Source: Dryococelus australis (Eukaryota > Arthropoda > Insecta > Phasmatodea > Phasmatidae). From it: a stretch of 64,000 bases of DNA. The translations under genes were made by a program, and so were the position numbers. Shown here piece by piece: positions 46,944 to 59,639 of this stretch (position 1 is the first letter of the stretch; the number at the start of each line of letters is the position of its first letter). The notes beneath the pieces are model-generated. The model was not told where the DNA came from. It did no database searches and was given only the letters and a program-made list of their open reading frames with translations. The stretch covers positions 308,986,666 through 309,050,665 of the forward strand of contig CM057009.1 in NCBI GenBank assembly GCA_029891345.1, in the 5' to 3' direction.

Positions 46944-49769
46944 ATGCGCTGGGACAAGAGTTTATAAGTAGTATAAATCTTGTAGAGGAATAAATATCTT
47001 ACCTCCCATTAAAGAAGACATTACATTTTTTATTTTTTATTTAATTTTTAAGTATATTATTCACATATCAATACTTTTTTTAAGTTTATATACAAATCAA
47101 TAATTATTTAAGTATATATTTTTATTTATGAATTTTATTTATTATATATTTATTAAGTATTTTTAATCAATAATTTTTATTATATTGATTTTAATTATAT
47201 TTTTTTATAATTTTGGTTTAAATTACATTTTATTTAGATTTAACTTTTATAATTTTTAAGTATTAACTTTTTTATAATATATTTCTAATTTTATTTTTTG
47301 TTATTTTGATTTAACTTACAAATATATTACTTAGGATTTAACTTATATATTTTTTTAAGGTATTTTTAAAGTATTTTTTATTAAACTTTAAAGTGAATCG
47401 AGTGACGAGTCTATGGATTCGTATTTGTCAGGCTGATAAGAATATGTCATCAGGATATATGATTACATGACTATGACAAGCGCCATATTTGATTGTTATA
47501 AGCATAAATAAAAACTGTTTTAGTAAATATATTCCAAGTGTTTTATATTATAAACATTGATTATTCGCACTTTTTCGATTTTTATTTACATATTTTAATT
47601 TTTTTAATATTCCAGACTTAAGTATGTACATTTAGGGACTTCTATGTTGAACATAGAAAAACCTATATTTCCTACTCCTATGTAATGTAATACTTGTATT
47701 TTTCTTTTCCAACACGCCATTCTATAATCAAACTGTTCAGAATCCACTTCGCTTAACCTGAGATAACCTTACCGTACTTCACCAAACCTAACTTTACCTA
47801 ACCTAAGATAATTTAACCCAATCATCTTGTAAGAACTCTGCATTTTTTTTTTATTTCTCTCGACATTCAACCATCACATTCTAGCTGTCGCCAGACTCCT
47901 ATTCACCTCCCCCCTTTCCAGCCTTATTTAACAGCCATAACGAATTGTGCTTAGTACCAAAACAGATATATAATACCTTTCACCATGACATTAGCTTGCC
48001 TCATGCATGCTATTAACAATACAGTCCATATCCACCACCATACCTCAGCCTTACTGATCAATAATAACAATTATGTTGGCTGCCATTTCAGCCCCATCTA
48101 ACATTGCCAGTTAAACATATAAACAAGCCATTCCAGCTGCCGAACCAATAAAATATTCCATCCATGCTATCATAAAATCAATACTATTAATTTAACCATC
48201 TACGTCACCCATATTGTCTTAATTCCCATCAAATCATCCCTCTCATACTAACCTACCATACTAGCTTAGCATTCTGCCCTTCCCATGAAATTATCAAAAA
48301 ACAAATACGAATCATACAATTAAACAACTCTCCGCACACCATCTAAGCTATACTTTTTTTCATACTGCCAAAATAACCGAACATGTGATCAGGCCATACC
48401 AATCAACCCTACAAGCAAACAAACTGTAGAACCAATTCATACTTGCATGCGTTCCACCCCATGTCAGGACTCTGAGTATATTTTATTTCTCTCGAAATCC
48501 ACTTAACCGAACTAGACCAAACTTAACCACCACACTCTAGTCATGTACGTTAGAACTTGGAAATTTTTTTTAAGTATATTCTTTAAATATTATGGAAATG
48601 TGTACCTATGGAAATATGGAACTATGGAGCCATGGAGCTATGGAGCTAAGGAGGTATGGGTGTGACCATCATGAGCTCAATCTGAGCGAAGATAACACTA
48701 GGACGAAATAAATTTTCACATTGAAAAAACCTTATTCATTGGCAACTATCATAGACCACTTAAGAACAAGTACTATAGCCCTCCTACGACATGCACTCGC
48801 ATAAATGATGATTTAAACTGAAATAATAAATGTTTCAGAGAAGCAGATACACATATTACTATGAATTTACATAAAATTTTCATTCGCACATACATATATT
48901 CAATAGATAGATCACCAAATCCTTTTGCAGAATATCTGCTCTACTAACCAACGCCAGTCAAATAGACCAAAATTCAGACATCTTGAACAAACCATTGCAA
49001 GATTTAAACTCACCCCACCCCCTTCATTTTATCCGAGGACCAGTTGACCTTGTAAATGTCAAGAGCAACTCTGTACCTGCACGTCATCACGTCTCCTTCA
49101 TTTTATCCGAGGACCAGCTAACGTTGTAAATGCCAAGACCATGTGCGTGGGAATAGCTGTTTGCAGGTCTGTCTGTTAGCACGGTGTCAGGTAAATAAAG
49201 AGAATGAGTCAGCAGGCTTCACGAGCAAGTACAAGTCTACAACTGAATTTAACATTGCTTCAGCATGAAGGAAAATTTCTACATATCCTAACCATCAGGT
49301 AGGATTTTGCAGATACTAAAACCAGACCAATACAAGTAAATAATAACATATTACTTTTCACCTAAATTGTGTGTGTGTTTTGTATGTATCTTTTCCATCG
49401 CATACAAAGGATTATTGCATCTGATACCATTTTAAGAAAAGTTAATGACAGAATCTTTAAATAATAAAATATTCTTTATAAAAGTACTTATTTATTTTAC
49501 ATTTTAGTTACATATAATTTTCTTGTAAAAAATTTAAAATTTTTGTTTTGTTCTTCGTAAATCATTTGGGTTGGAACTGCTCTTCCTTCTTTCCAGTTGG
49601 AACTGTTCGTCCTTCCTTCAGGGTTAGGACTCCTCATACATCATTCGAGTTGGAATTGGTATACTTTTCGGCATCGCCCTCCCACTTTACCACCCGAACG
49701 GCTGCTAAAGCAATCGTGTGCGTGGTTCTCCGGCTGGGGACAGAGCAATACAGTATGCTCTTACAGTAC

Positions 49770-49770
49770 T

Positions 49771-49817
<47 letters not shown>

Positions 49818-49818
49818 A
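49770..49818. repeat. (CA)n(TA)n microsatellite
   Basis: About eleven CA units followed by about eleven TA units. Copy A has only a short AT-rich stretch at the same place (about 18.51 kb), so it expanded in copy B. Confidence 0.95.
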
Positions 49819-50671
49819 TCCCCATGGTGCTTACAAGAATGATCTGTATAGGCAGGTTACGACGCCAAATATAAACCAGCACCGACAAAAACACAATGAA
49901 CAGAAGAGACAACAAGAATAAAGATAACAGCCAAAAGTACAAGAAGAAAGAAAGAATGATAGATAAAGAGGAAGATACGAAGTAGATTGATACGGTGGGT
50001 AAGAACAACACCGCCTCTAGTGGTTACAATGGTTCAAAATGTCACAACTAAAAATATTTCCCCCCCAATCCCCGCTAAGGATATGGGTTGGAACCCCAGG
50101 AATATGTCCGAGATCCAAACAAAAATCATAGTGCCGATAAAATCTTGCATACAATGTTGAAAAATATATTGAAATCAGCATTGTTTTTTTTATAAATGTA
50201 GAATGTAGGGAATGCTAACACATAAATATATACACTATGTCCCAGTACAGCTTTTAGAATCTGTTAAAATTATATTAAAATTGTCTACATGATCTGCATT
50301 CTCCTCCTTTCTGTGCAGCTAGCGAGTCATATTCACCTGTTGTATGTCAATGTTTTGTTTCCCCTCTCCTCTTACCAACCAGTAAGCTACCGAAGTAGAC
50401 TTCCTTGGAATGGTCGTCTGATCATTGGGTACTGAGTCCTACCACAACAAGGTGAAAAGAAAAAACCTCTCCCATGATGGCGTCTGTAGCTATGTGTCAG
50501 GACCTCATACATGTGTGCATGCTGTCAGTAGTTGCTACATCATTTTACATACAAACATACATACATACAACACTATATGCTTATATTGGATAGAAATATA
50601 CTTCTCTTCTTTTCTTCTTCTCTTCCTATTTTCTACCCAATATGACCATATGTATGAAACTTTGTTTATTA

Positions 50672-53600
50672 TTAATTCTTACATTCATATGGCTCTGTGA
50701 GTATTCCAACTGATAGTATTATTCTCTTGTCGTCCATCCATGAAAGTGCTAATTTATTTGTGCATACTATATAAATATCGTGATGGTGCGACCTTATATT
50801 TTGAACATGAACACGCATGACTTGCTGTTGTGTCAGCACTCTTTTGTAATCTTCAAAAGTAACTTTATTCTTCAGACTTGTCTTCGGTACACCCTTGGCT
50901 TTCTTCATAATTTTAACTCCGCATATACAGCTGTACAATTTAGCACGCTGCCCTACAAATTCGCACATTTACTCCCCACCACACTCATCTTTAAATTTCC
51001 CAATCATATTGTTCATAGCAGAATAGCAGACATAAGCTCGGGGGTACACACTGGTATCGAACTCTGGCATGAAGTTGGGGTTTGCAGCCATGTCCTGATA
51101 GAAATCATTGGTCTTTAGCTCATATATGTAGTTGTCGGTGTCCATGTAGACCAGTTGAAGGTCATCTTCATATTTATTCTTCATAAAATTATAATGGAAT
51201 CTATACATCAGAGTGTTGGAGAGATGTAGTACAGCAAGGCCTGCATATATTGGTTTGCAAATACTATTGTTTCCTTTTCCATTTTCACCAGGGACAAATT
51301 TTCTGTATATATTGTGCGACACTTGAAAAGTGTTTTAGCTATTAATTTCTTGGCTCTTCGTTCTGTGCATACCAATTCCATGTTCTGATGCTTTATTTTG
51401 TTTTCCATTAATTTACCAAACGTAGCATTGTTCATTAATTTGTAGAAATCTTTTTCAAAACTGTGGTATGCTACCTGTTGTTTTTCAGTGTTCAAATCAA
51501 TATATGGTTTGAGCGATGCCTATTGTTAAAATTGAAGTATCCTATGTATGTTAGTAATTTTCAGCCCATGTTCCAGTGCCTGCTTCAAATTTCTGTAATG
51601 TATAATATAACTTTTTTTTATCTTCCAGAGTAGTAACAAGCTTTGGGTGCTTCGAGCCTGGGGGACACTCGTTCGAAGGCAGAAATGGCAAGTCCTTGTG
51701 TGCTTCATGCAGAACTATGGGGTACTACACATCCACTTCCAGTATGTAGCCTGTGATGCTGTCGTTGGACACGCTCATGACGTCGATGTCTCCATCCATC
51801 CATCCATCGAAAATCATGTACGGGCAGAGGTAGAGACATAGCCCACCCGTACAGATTATTTGCTTCCACATACTGGAGGTAGGTAGGTAGGTTCCTTGGT
51901 GACATCATAGGTGGCTGGGATGTACTTGTTGTGTGCAATAAAATGATGCTTGATACATTGTGCCACACCTCCTCTTATTGCCTTCTCAATGAATAAATAC
52001 ATATCATAATCAACAAGTAACTCTAAATTAACTTTTGTATGTTTGAGCATAGCATCAAAGGAGATGGCCGGTGCACTTCCATCGTGGACACAGTCGAGAT
52101 CATAGATATTGAGACATAAGCTCCTAAAATTGTCAAACACATCTGATAACAATAATACATCAGTTTTCAAGTATACATCAGAATAATTGCCCAGACTCCT
52201 GTAGTTAAATTTCCTCCATACATTTTGCGCATGAACATAATCCACGTCTGTTATGTCAGTGTCGGTCAACTGGTTGTGGAATTCTTCTTTCGGTGGTAGT
52301 TTAATCTCTTCCAGTCTCTCAATGCTGTCTACAAAATCGTAGGGAAACACGCCCTCTTTGGTTATGAGCTCCATTTCGTTTGTGCTGAAGAACTTTGCTG
52401 TTTTTTTTTAATTGGGCTCTCGGCAGGTTTTCGACGAGCGCGGCGAGGCTTGTAGACATGAAGCGGAAGGTGTCGATAAACTGTATTGAAAACTCCCCCC
52501 CCCCCACCCTTCCCACCCTCGATTTTGAAAATGTTATTAATTTTTCCTCTGTGTGTGGTATTATGAAGATTCCCTTGTCGTCGCAGTCTAGCTGTTTGAT
52601 TGTGAAGTTTATGTCATAGGCCAAATTGTGAAACAATACAGGTAATCTTTTTGGACGACGGCGGGGCAAATTACAGTTGTGAAATGCTGGTACTATGTAT
52701 TGACCTGTGAAGTGACAGTGGTCCATTACTCTGGGGTTGCCATCTGTGAATGTAGTGGAGCAGTAGCAGCACTCGTTGGCAGTCAAATGATGTAACAGTT
52801 GCAGGTTCGTTAGTGGTCCCATCGGCTTAGTTACTTCATATATGTCCTTCACCTTATGCTTATGTCCAATGTTAATTATCGTCTCGATAAATACTTTCTC
52901 CGCATCTTCCCCAGTGTATACTACTAGTCGATCGGACAGACTTGATGTTTTTGAAGCAGGAATAATACTATAATCCACGTGTTCGTAAATGTAAAAACTG
53001 TGAGCCTCATGTTTCTGGTGTGCATATACATTTGGGGTCCGGCTGGCATGTGTGTACTGGCTTGAGCATTGCCTCGAAGTCAGCATAGATCACAATGGGC
53101 ATCTTGTCTCCATTCTGATAATTCTTGAACTTGAGGGTTGGTCTTCTTCCTTTCTCATCTTGGCTCGGCATCTCGATTCTTGCTGGAGTATAAGGACTGC
53201 AATACTTCTTGTGTTCTTCAAGGGTTTGAGCACCATCAAGACCCGTAATTCTTGGTAGGTCGTGATAAAACGTAAAGCACCACTTACATATGTGTATTTT
53301 CCCATGGTAGGCTGTCACCTGCCATCGCACCAGTCTTGAAATTTTTTTTACGTAGGTGTAATGCGAATTTCCATCTTCCTCAGATGTTATCACCATAGGT
53401 AAAAATGATTTTCTTTTTCTTCTTTTGCCACGGGTACGAGCACAACGTTCTCTGCGCCGGTGAGTGAGTATACACTGACTGATGCAGTAGGGTTGTTCTT
53501 CTCGAAGACTTTAATTTGGTGGAGAGGTGTGGGGAACTCGAGGCCTGTAAAACCGAACTTGGCCGCCAGGGCTTCGTAGTGGCAGTTGACTCGCTCGGGA

Positions 53601-54698
53601 TGTACATCTTTAACATACCATGCCAAAATCGACAACTTGAAGGACAGATGGTCCCTGGTGTTTTGTGGGTTGATGATGGCATCTTTTCTCTTGATCGCTG
53701 CAGCCAGATCGATGTAAGATGATTCTTGGAGGGGATCCAGCTTGTTGATTTGGAGTTACAGGTGTTTCACAGAGATGAGGGCCCAGCCAGATCCCGTACC
53801 CTGGTACTCATCTTCCTCCTGACAAATCTTTCCGATGCTGGTAGTCACTGCATACTCTATGTTGCTGATAATGTGTACTGGTACATTTTTGGTCTTGAAT
53901 GCCCTGTTATCAGTCTCATGCTCATAAAGCTCAGGCTTCCCATAGTCACATTCCAAAAATTAATTTAATTTAATGGCACCCTTGCCTTCGATTATTTGCT
54001 TCAGTTGCCCGATGATCTTGTCTTTATTGTTCGCCAGGTAACAACAGATATCCATTACCTGGCTCGAGGTATTTTCTGCAATGTGGGTCTTCATTACACC
54101 TCTAAAGGCCGTCTTCGCCTTTTCGAACCGGAACTCATTTGGTGCGCCAGTTCCTACGACGATTCTTGGACGAGGTGCTGGTATAGGTACTGGCTGCCGC
54201 TGGGTGGAAACATCTCGCTTGGTCTTCTTCGTAGGTAGAGGTGTTGGGTCGGTACACTTCTTGGCATGTACTTTTAGATTGTCTGACCTCGTGAAATCTT
54301 TGCCGCAATCTTCACATGTATACGTCTTCTTCTCCGGGTTGAATCGACAGCTTGCCTCATGCCTTCAGACATCTGCTATGTTGGCAAATGAAGCATTACA
54401 GAATTTACTGTTATCAGCTGCTTTCTGCCGCACATCTCAATTACAGCTTCTCAGGTGGCTTTCCATGTGGTCCTTCCGCCCAATCTTCATCCCACACTTG
54501 TCGCAGACTTCTTCCCTGAGTGGATTGTGAATACAGGTCCTCTCGAGCCTCAATCCAGACTTCCGGATGGCAAAATATTTCGAACAAAATACACAAATAA
54601 CCCTGGCGGCGTTATTGCACTTTCCCCACAGACAGTAGAAGGCGAAGGAAGCTGGAAGCCCCCCGAAGTTCCCACGTCGACACGGCCGCCCTCCATGT
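50672..54698 (-). pseudogene. Zinc-finger-type family B DNA polymerase gene, copy B (longest copy), broken
   Basis: About 4 kb, the size of a 1,300-residue protein. From the N terminus (minus strand) come four Cys/His fingers at about 54.6-54.25 kb, such as CVFCSKYF, CDKCGMKIGRKDHMESH and CEDCGKDFTRSDNLKVHAKK. A conserved middle block (53.73-53.4 kb) follows. Next is a Cys pair (CKWCFTFYHD) and the exonuclease motif VIYADFEA (about 53.1 kb). An endonuclease-VII/HNH-like cluster (CCYC, DHCHFTG, HNCN; 52.77-52.66 kb) precedes LPVLFHNLAYDINF. PolB motif A (YVEANNLYGWAM, about 51.86 kb), motif B region ([12 protein letters not shown], 51.42 kb) and motif C (YMDTD, 51133-51147) follow. The C terminus ends at 50672. 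It copies the element's DNA. Stops and frameshifts (about 54.35, 52.4 and 51.7 kb, the last with local rearrangement) inactivate it. I start it at the ATG at 54698; that start is uncertain. Confidence 0.9.
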
Positions 54699-55727
54699 TG
54701 AAGACTTCAGCAAAAAAAAACCTGCAGCATATGGTCATGAATAATATTAATAATGTAGACATAGCATTAATTTAAGCTGGAAAAAAATGTATAATTAATG
54801 CACAAATTTATACACTGCATAGCAAAACATGTGCAACTAACCAAGTAAAATTTAATACTTAACTGTGTAGCAAAATGGTAGTGCTTAACAATCTTAGGCT
54901 AAGAGGTAGTGCGCGATCTTAGACAAGTAATCAGTGTCTGGATGAAATTTATGAACGATATAAAATTTAAAAAAAAAATTAAGTTCATTAAATAAAAAAA
55001 TTATTAAATAGCTTCACGAAAAATTAACGAGTCATAAAACGGGAGGATGGATTTAACTGGTTAGAAATAAAAAATGATGTTTTTCAAAAGACATCACAAT
55101 TTAATTTAAACAACCAATAAATAAAATTTATACAAAAAAATATATTTAAAAACAATTATTCAGTCTTTGGTATAAAATGCAAGGAGTTTAGATAACAACA
55201 AAAAAAATAGTTTCTTATACAATGAAACTAATAACATTTTTTTTCACATAAAATTTAAAGCCCAGCCATAATTTCATATTTATGCATGTTTAAAACTATA
55301 TTTAATAAGAAAACAAATGTGTTAATAGAATTTCGATTTGGATGTAAATACTCAAAGAATTAATAGGAAAGTATTCACCAACAACAAATATGAAAATTCA
55401 CTTATACTTTTAGCCAACTCAAAAATGAATTAAAATAACCAGCATTAAAACCGTTTAAGAATTACAGTAACTTTGGTCTCTTCAAGTAAACTTGCAATAA
55501 AAAACATACTACTATTAATAATGAATGGGCTTAAAAACATTGTGAATTCTGTACCATTAACCATTTACAAACATCTTAACTGATTGTTCTTACTTTGACA
55601 TTTACATATATATGCTACTGGGTCACAAGTGTTTACAGAACTTACGTTATTGTTTACCACCATTGTAAACAGCTATTTCTCAATCTGTTCTAACATTCTG
55701 CCATCTTAAGCATTTCTTTATCCTCGA
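54699..55727. other. Gene-free AT-rich stretch
   Basis: Upstream side of PolB gene B. Strongly AT-rich; no ORF or RNA supported. Confidence 0.45.
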
Positions 55728-57314
55728 TGTTACAGCAACTAGACACAGATTTATGACCAGAGGAAGAGTCTATTCACGCAGATAAAAAAACCTCTCGATT
55801 ATGTTTTTTAGTCATTAATGATAACAACGGCCTGACTACCAACTCTACTGAAACTCTCTCTTTCTTGTCGGCGTCGCCCTCAAAAATTAATCACTTACCA
55901 AACGAAAAATCATTAGTCCTCCTCACCGACGATTATTTCTAAATTAACCTTAGACTTAATTAGATGTTAGACCATACTGTTCTTAAAACTAAAATTTTGC
56001 ATAGGATGCTGCCTAACTGGAGCCCCTGCGAGTTAAACTATAACTACATATCCAAAGTTACTTATATTTTCATTAGCTACATGATTTTCTGCTCCCTCAG
56101 GCACCTCCTGGCCTGCTTCGAATTCTCGACTGCGACTTCTCTCGACGGCTCTTCACTGACCGACTGACTAACTGTTGACTGTCCTTCCAACTGTACACTC
56201 TACAATGTCTCTTTAAAACTTGACCTCCCTCCACAGCTGGACTCCAACCACAAAACAGCGCCTCTCGGCTATGCACATGTCTCCCGGTCTCCCAGCCAAT
56301 CACGGCCCTCCCAGGACACGTGTGGCCGTCCACCAAACAAAAGCTCAGCACGAGGCCACTCCCTTGTCCCCTTAGCTGCCAAGACTCTGTTCGCAGTCCG
56401 CAGCAGTACTTCTCCCCTCTAACCAGCTAAGGCCAACAAACACACACAGCTGTCGACTCGAAACATCGACGCTGACTAATCACTCCAGGAACTTTTCGGC
56501 ACACATACAGCACAAAAACAGTTCCTAACCACCGCGGGACGACACATAACAATTCGGGGTAATGATGACCACGTTTTTTCCCGGCACAGCGGCGAAAACA
56601 CCAAGTGGAACGCAGCTGCATTATTACCAAGAGTGCAGTGGCTGACTTAGCTCTGCACTCAAGGCAAACAGTTCCCGTGACAGCTCTGAAACTATCGATT
56701 GCAAGCTAAAGTAACTTCCCGAGATGACAGAGTAAACGACCTAACCATTCTGACCTCACAAATCCATTTTAAAAAATAATTAAATTCCATCCTAAACATG
56801 ACAAAGTTACTAGACCGAACTTTTCACAAAACTTAAAAGGAATAGAATGAATTATAAACAACTTCCAACAAAAACCAATTAAGGACCCTGCCTAAAAAAA
56901 AAATTAATAAAAATAATTTTTTTAAAGAAGGTAGTACCCATTAAAATTCAAACAAACCATTACTATTAAGTTAAGGGTAAAAAGACTCTAGACCCTAACA
57001 CCAAAACAGAAGCAAAACAACTTTCCAGAATTTATAACATAATATCCAAACTAAAAATTAAAATTATTAAATCAGTAGAATCATTACCAAAAATACCAAA
57101 AAGAAATAATTCGCATCTGAACCAATAAAATTAAGGGCAAACCTAACCTCGAAATGACAACCAACTGAACCATGTCTAGGAATGCTCTGAACAATAATCC
57201 TAATCAAAATGCTATAATTCAAAATCCCCAATATCCTACGAAAATTACTGAAATTACCTAATGGATGATGACAAAAAATAGAACGTGTCCCGAGAAATTA
57301 AGGGTATCATAACA
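55728..57314 (-). repeat. Possible solo LTR
   Basis: On the minus strand the block starts TGTTATGATACCCTTAATTT and could end at GTAACA (55728). A GC-rich part at 56.1-56.65 kb includes AGTCAGTCGGTCAGTGAAGA, which resembles a retroelement transcription start. The length (about 1.6 kb) is long, and I found no matching target duplication, so this is tentative. Confidence 0.3.
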
Positions 57315-57545
57315 AAAAATAGGGATCCTAACAAAAAAAACTAAAACCCTTCAAAAATCGCGAAAATACTGGTGTAACAATATGAATTTTAACTCGATTA
57401 TTTTCAAGAGAAAGTTTTTTGGTTGTAAACCACCATGATTTATTTACATTTAGTTCTACCTATCATTTGATTTACAAACTACATGGTTCAAAGCAATTTT
57501 TTTTATAAAACAGTGTTTATGATATCTTATTTCATTATAAAAAGA

Positions 57546-57704
57546 TGTAATTGTATCGTTAGTGTAATAAAACAGAGTCACCAGCAATTCACTTAACCTT
57601 TATTCACAACACAACAACTTTACAGGCCGCCTCGTCACCAACACTGAACTCCTTTCCCGATCGCATGCTGCCAACCTGCCTCACTTACATATAACTACAC
57701 TACA
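57546..57704 (-). repeat. Gypsy element 3: 3' LTR
   Basis: On the minus strand this 159-bp block starts TGTAGTGTAGTTATATG and ends ACGATACAATTACA. It is preceded by a polypurine tract (GATAGGGGGAAGA) just after the integrase and contains AATAAA near its end. All parts are in the expected order. Confidence 0.85.
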
Positions 57705-57741
57705 TCTTCCCCCTATCAAAGAAAGAAGTCTTTTAGCAAAT

Positions 57742-59060
57742 TTAATCTTTAAGGCCCTCCTCCCTCTCACAGTGCTTAACAAGAGAATGTTTGACATGAT
57801 TAGTATTCCTCCTAAACACCTTTCTTTCCTGGTCTTTAACCATAACAGAACGTGGGCATTCATTAAAACCCATTATCGAACTGGTGTGCCATACATCATC
57901 ATTGGTCTTCAGGAAGACCACCTGCTGACCGTTGTAGAAATTATGCTGCGACCCTCTTGCAGTCTTATCAAAATTTATTTTGTTTACAGCATTTCTGTGC
58001 GAATGGTAATCAGAAAAAAACACTGACTAACCTAGGAGTCAGTAAACTGTCATGAACTGGTAATGTTGAACGTGTTAATCGGATATACAACAACTGAGTA
58101 GGGGAGTATGGGGACCACATTACTGGAATATTCTTATTTTCTAATAAAGAATACTCCACATCAATTTTCTCTTCCTTATATTTACACAGCAGTTTTTTTT
58201 TTTTTTTTTTTTTGGAATTCCTACAAATCTTCCAATGAACCCATTTTACCTAGGGTAATTGGTGCTGGAGGTAATGACTGAGAAATTCCAATTATCTGGC
58301 GAAACATTGAAATTCATAAGAATAGAATGGCATGTTAGCTGGCCTCACAATTTTGGGTACACCATGAGTTGCAAATATGGTTTTTAACTCTTTAATGACA
58401 GTTGTTGCAGTTTAGAGGATACCCATTTCAATTCAAATCATTTCGAGTAATAGTCAGCAACAATTAAATAGTACTTGCCATCATAGTCAAGAAAATCACA
58501 TGCAAATTTTTCAAAGGGGCAATTTCAGACATCATAAAGTAACAATGGTTATTTTGCCTTCTTACTAGAGTATTTTTCACACAGTATATATTAAGAAACA
58601 ATTGTCGTAATATCAGAATCCAAATGAGGCAAATAAAAAAGAGATTTAGCATGTACATTGGTCTTCGCTATACCAAAATGATATGGATGCACTTTCTGCA
58701 AAATCACATATCTCAGGACAAGTGGAACAATCTCTGTAACCTAATAACACCAAACCATTAGAAACACTAATCTCATTACGAAAGTTTGTAGTAAGACTTT
58801 ACATGATCAGGAATGTTACTTTTACATGTAGGCCAACCATTTTGATGCAATACAATGAGTTGCTGTAGTGTCGGATCCTCTTGTGTTTCTTCCACAATTT
58901 GTGTTAATACTACGTCACTAACATTTATGGTATGTACAACCTCATTAAACGAGCCATCAAGATCATTCATAACTTCAGTAAAAGTTGATGTGGTGCATCC
59001 CCAGAGATGATGTGTGGTGTTCGTGCCCTGCCTGGTAGCAGGTGTAGGGTAGGAACTGGT
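57742..59060 (-). pseudogene. Gypsy element 3: integrase with end of RNase H region, broken
   Basis: On the minus strand, 59.05-58.78 kb reads a linker with VSDVVLTQIVEETQEDPTLQ and HQNGWPTCKSNIPDHVKSYY, the segment between RNase H and integrase. Core pieces follow near 58.4 kb (TATTVIKELKTIFATHGVP). The C-terminal domain is well kept at 58.02-57.74 kb: FNKTARG-like spacing, FYNGQQVVFLKTNDDVWHTS, GFNECPRSVMVKDQERKVFR and RNTNHVKHSL. A poly-T run at 58196-58216 and many stops break the core. RT, protease and gag are missing to the right. It is Ty3/gypsy and of a different lineage from elements 1 and 2 by sequence and LTR. Confidence 0.85.
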
Positions 59061-59639
59061 GATTTTGCCCGGCGCCACGTTCGGTAGAGCGAACGATGAT
59101 GATGGGGGTCCTACAGCCAACGGCCTACAGCGATCTCTGGATACGAAATCAATTTGAAGAACAGTTTAATTTAATGACAAGTTAAATTATGTTTATTGTA
59201 TTCAAACCCTTTTCTAAGAGACGACGGCCACTTCGCACACCGATGCTAACACTATTTTGACTCTGCTTATGGGAGGCAGGCCCCATAAAAGCAATACTTA
59301 TAAAACTAAAAGTACACTTGATAATGAATCTGTGATAGGGCTCAGTGCCCGATGTTACTCAGGAGAGTAATGCCAATAAAAGCCACCTCGTCAATGTGTG
59401 ACACTTTTATTGATAAAGGGTTCAACCAAATGTCATTGCAAAAATAATTCATACCCTTTTTATGCGGACCCGGGACTCGAGACCTGCCAGTGGCCACTGT
59501 TGGTAAAGTAAAGCGAGGGCCTTAAGAATTGTTTACGTACAGGCGAGGGTTCGATCAGTTCATCGCTGTCTACCGACAGGGTTCGTCTACTGGGAACCAG
59601 CAAGTGATATCATTAATTCCTCCTGCTACATCGATGGGT
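59061..59639. other. Gene-free stretch between gypsy 3 and the acidic ORF
   Basis: No gene supported. Contains several short AT-rich and GC-richer patches. Confidence 0.35.

Larger units (their letters stand above)
46500..50671. mobile_element. PolB element copy B, non-coding left arm
   Basis: Collinear with 16477-19227. It begins AGTATATGAGC, then has a pyrimidine tract (46.55-46.65 kb), GTTTACATCAGGCTGTTACT, the GCTAGGGGCGCTGC block, a tRNA-like remnant, AT-rich DNA, the TTCCTACTCCTATGTAATGT block (47.67 kb), AATAAAATATTCTTTATAAA (49.47 kb), the CGGCATCGCCCTCCCA block (49.67 kb), GGTGGGTAAGAACAA (49.99 kb), the CATGATGGC block (50.47 kb) and CCCAATATGACCATATG (50.64 kb). It is longer than copy A's arm because of extra sequence, mainly about 48.55-49.36 kb. 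No protein gene in it. ORFs at 46.5-46.9 kb fall in the pyrimidine tract. Confidence 0.72.

Noticed and set aside
47680-47706. ATACT followed by TGTATT, which could pair with TGTATT before 46500 as a target duplication
   Set aside because: The sequence is inside a block shared with copy A, and the inner sequence does not match the left end in inverted form.
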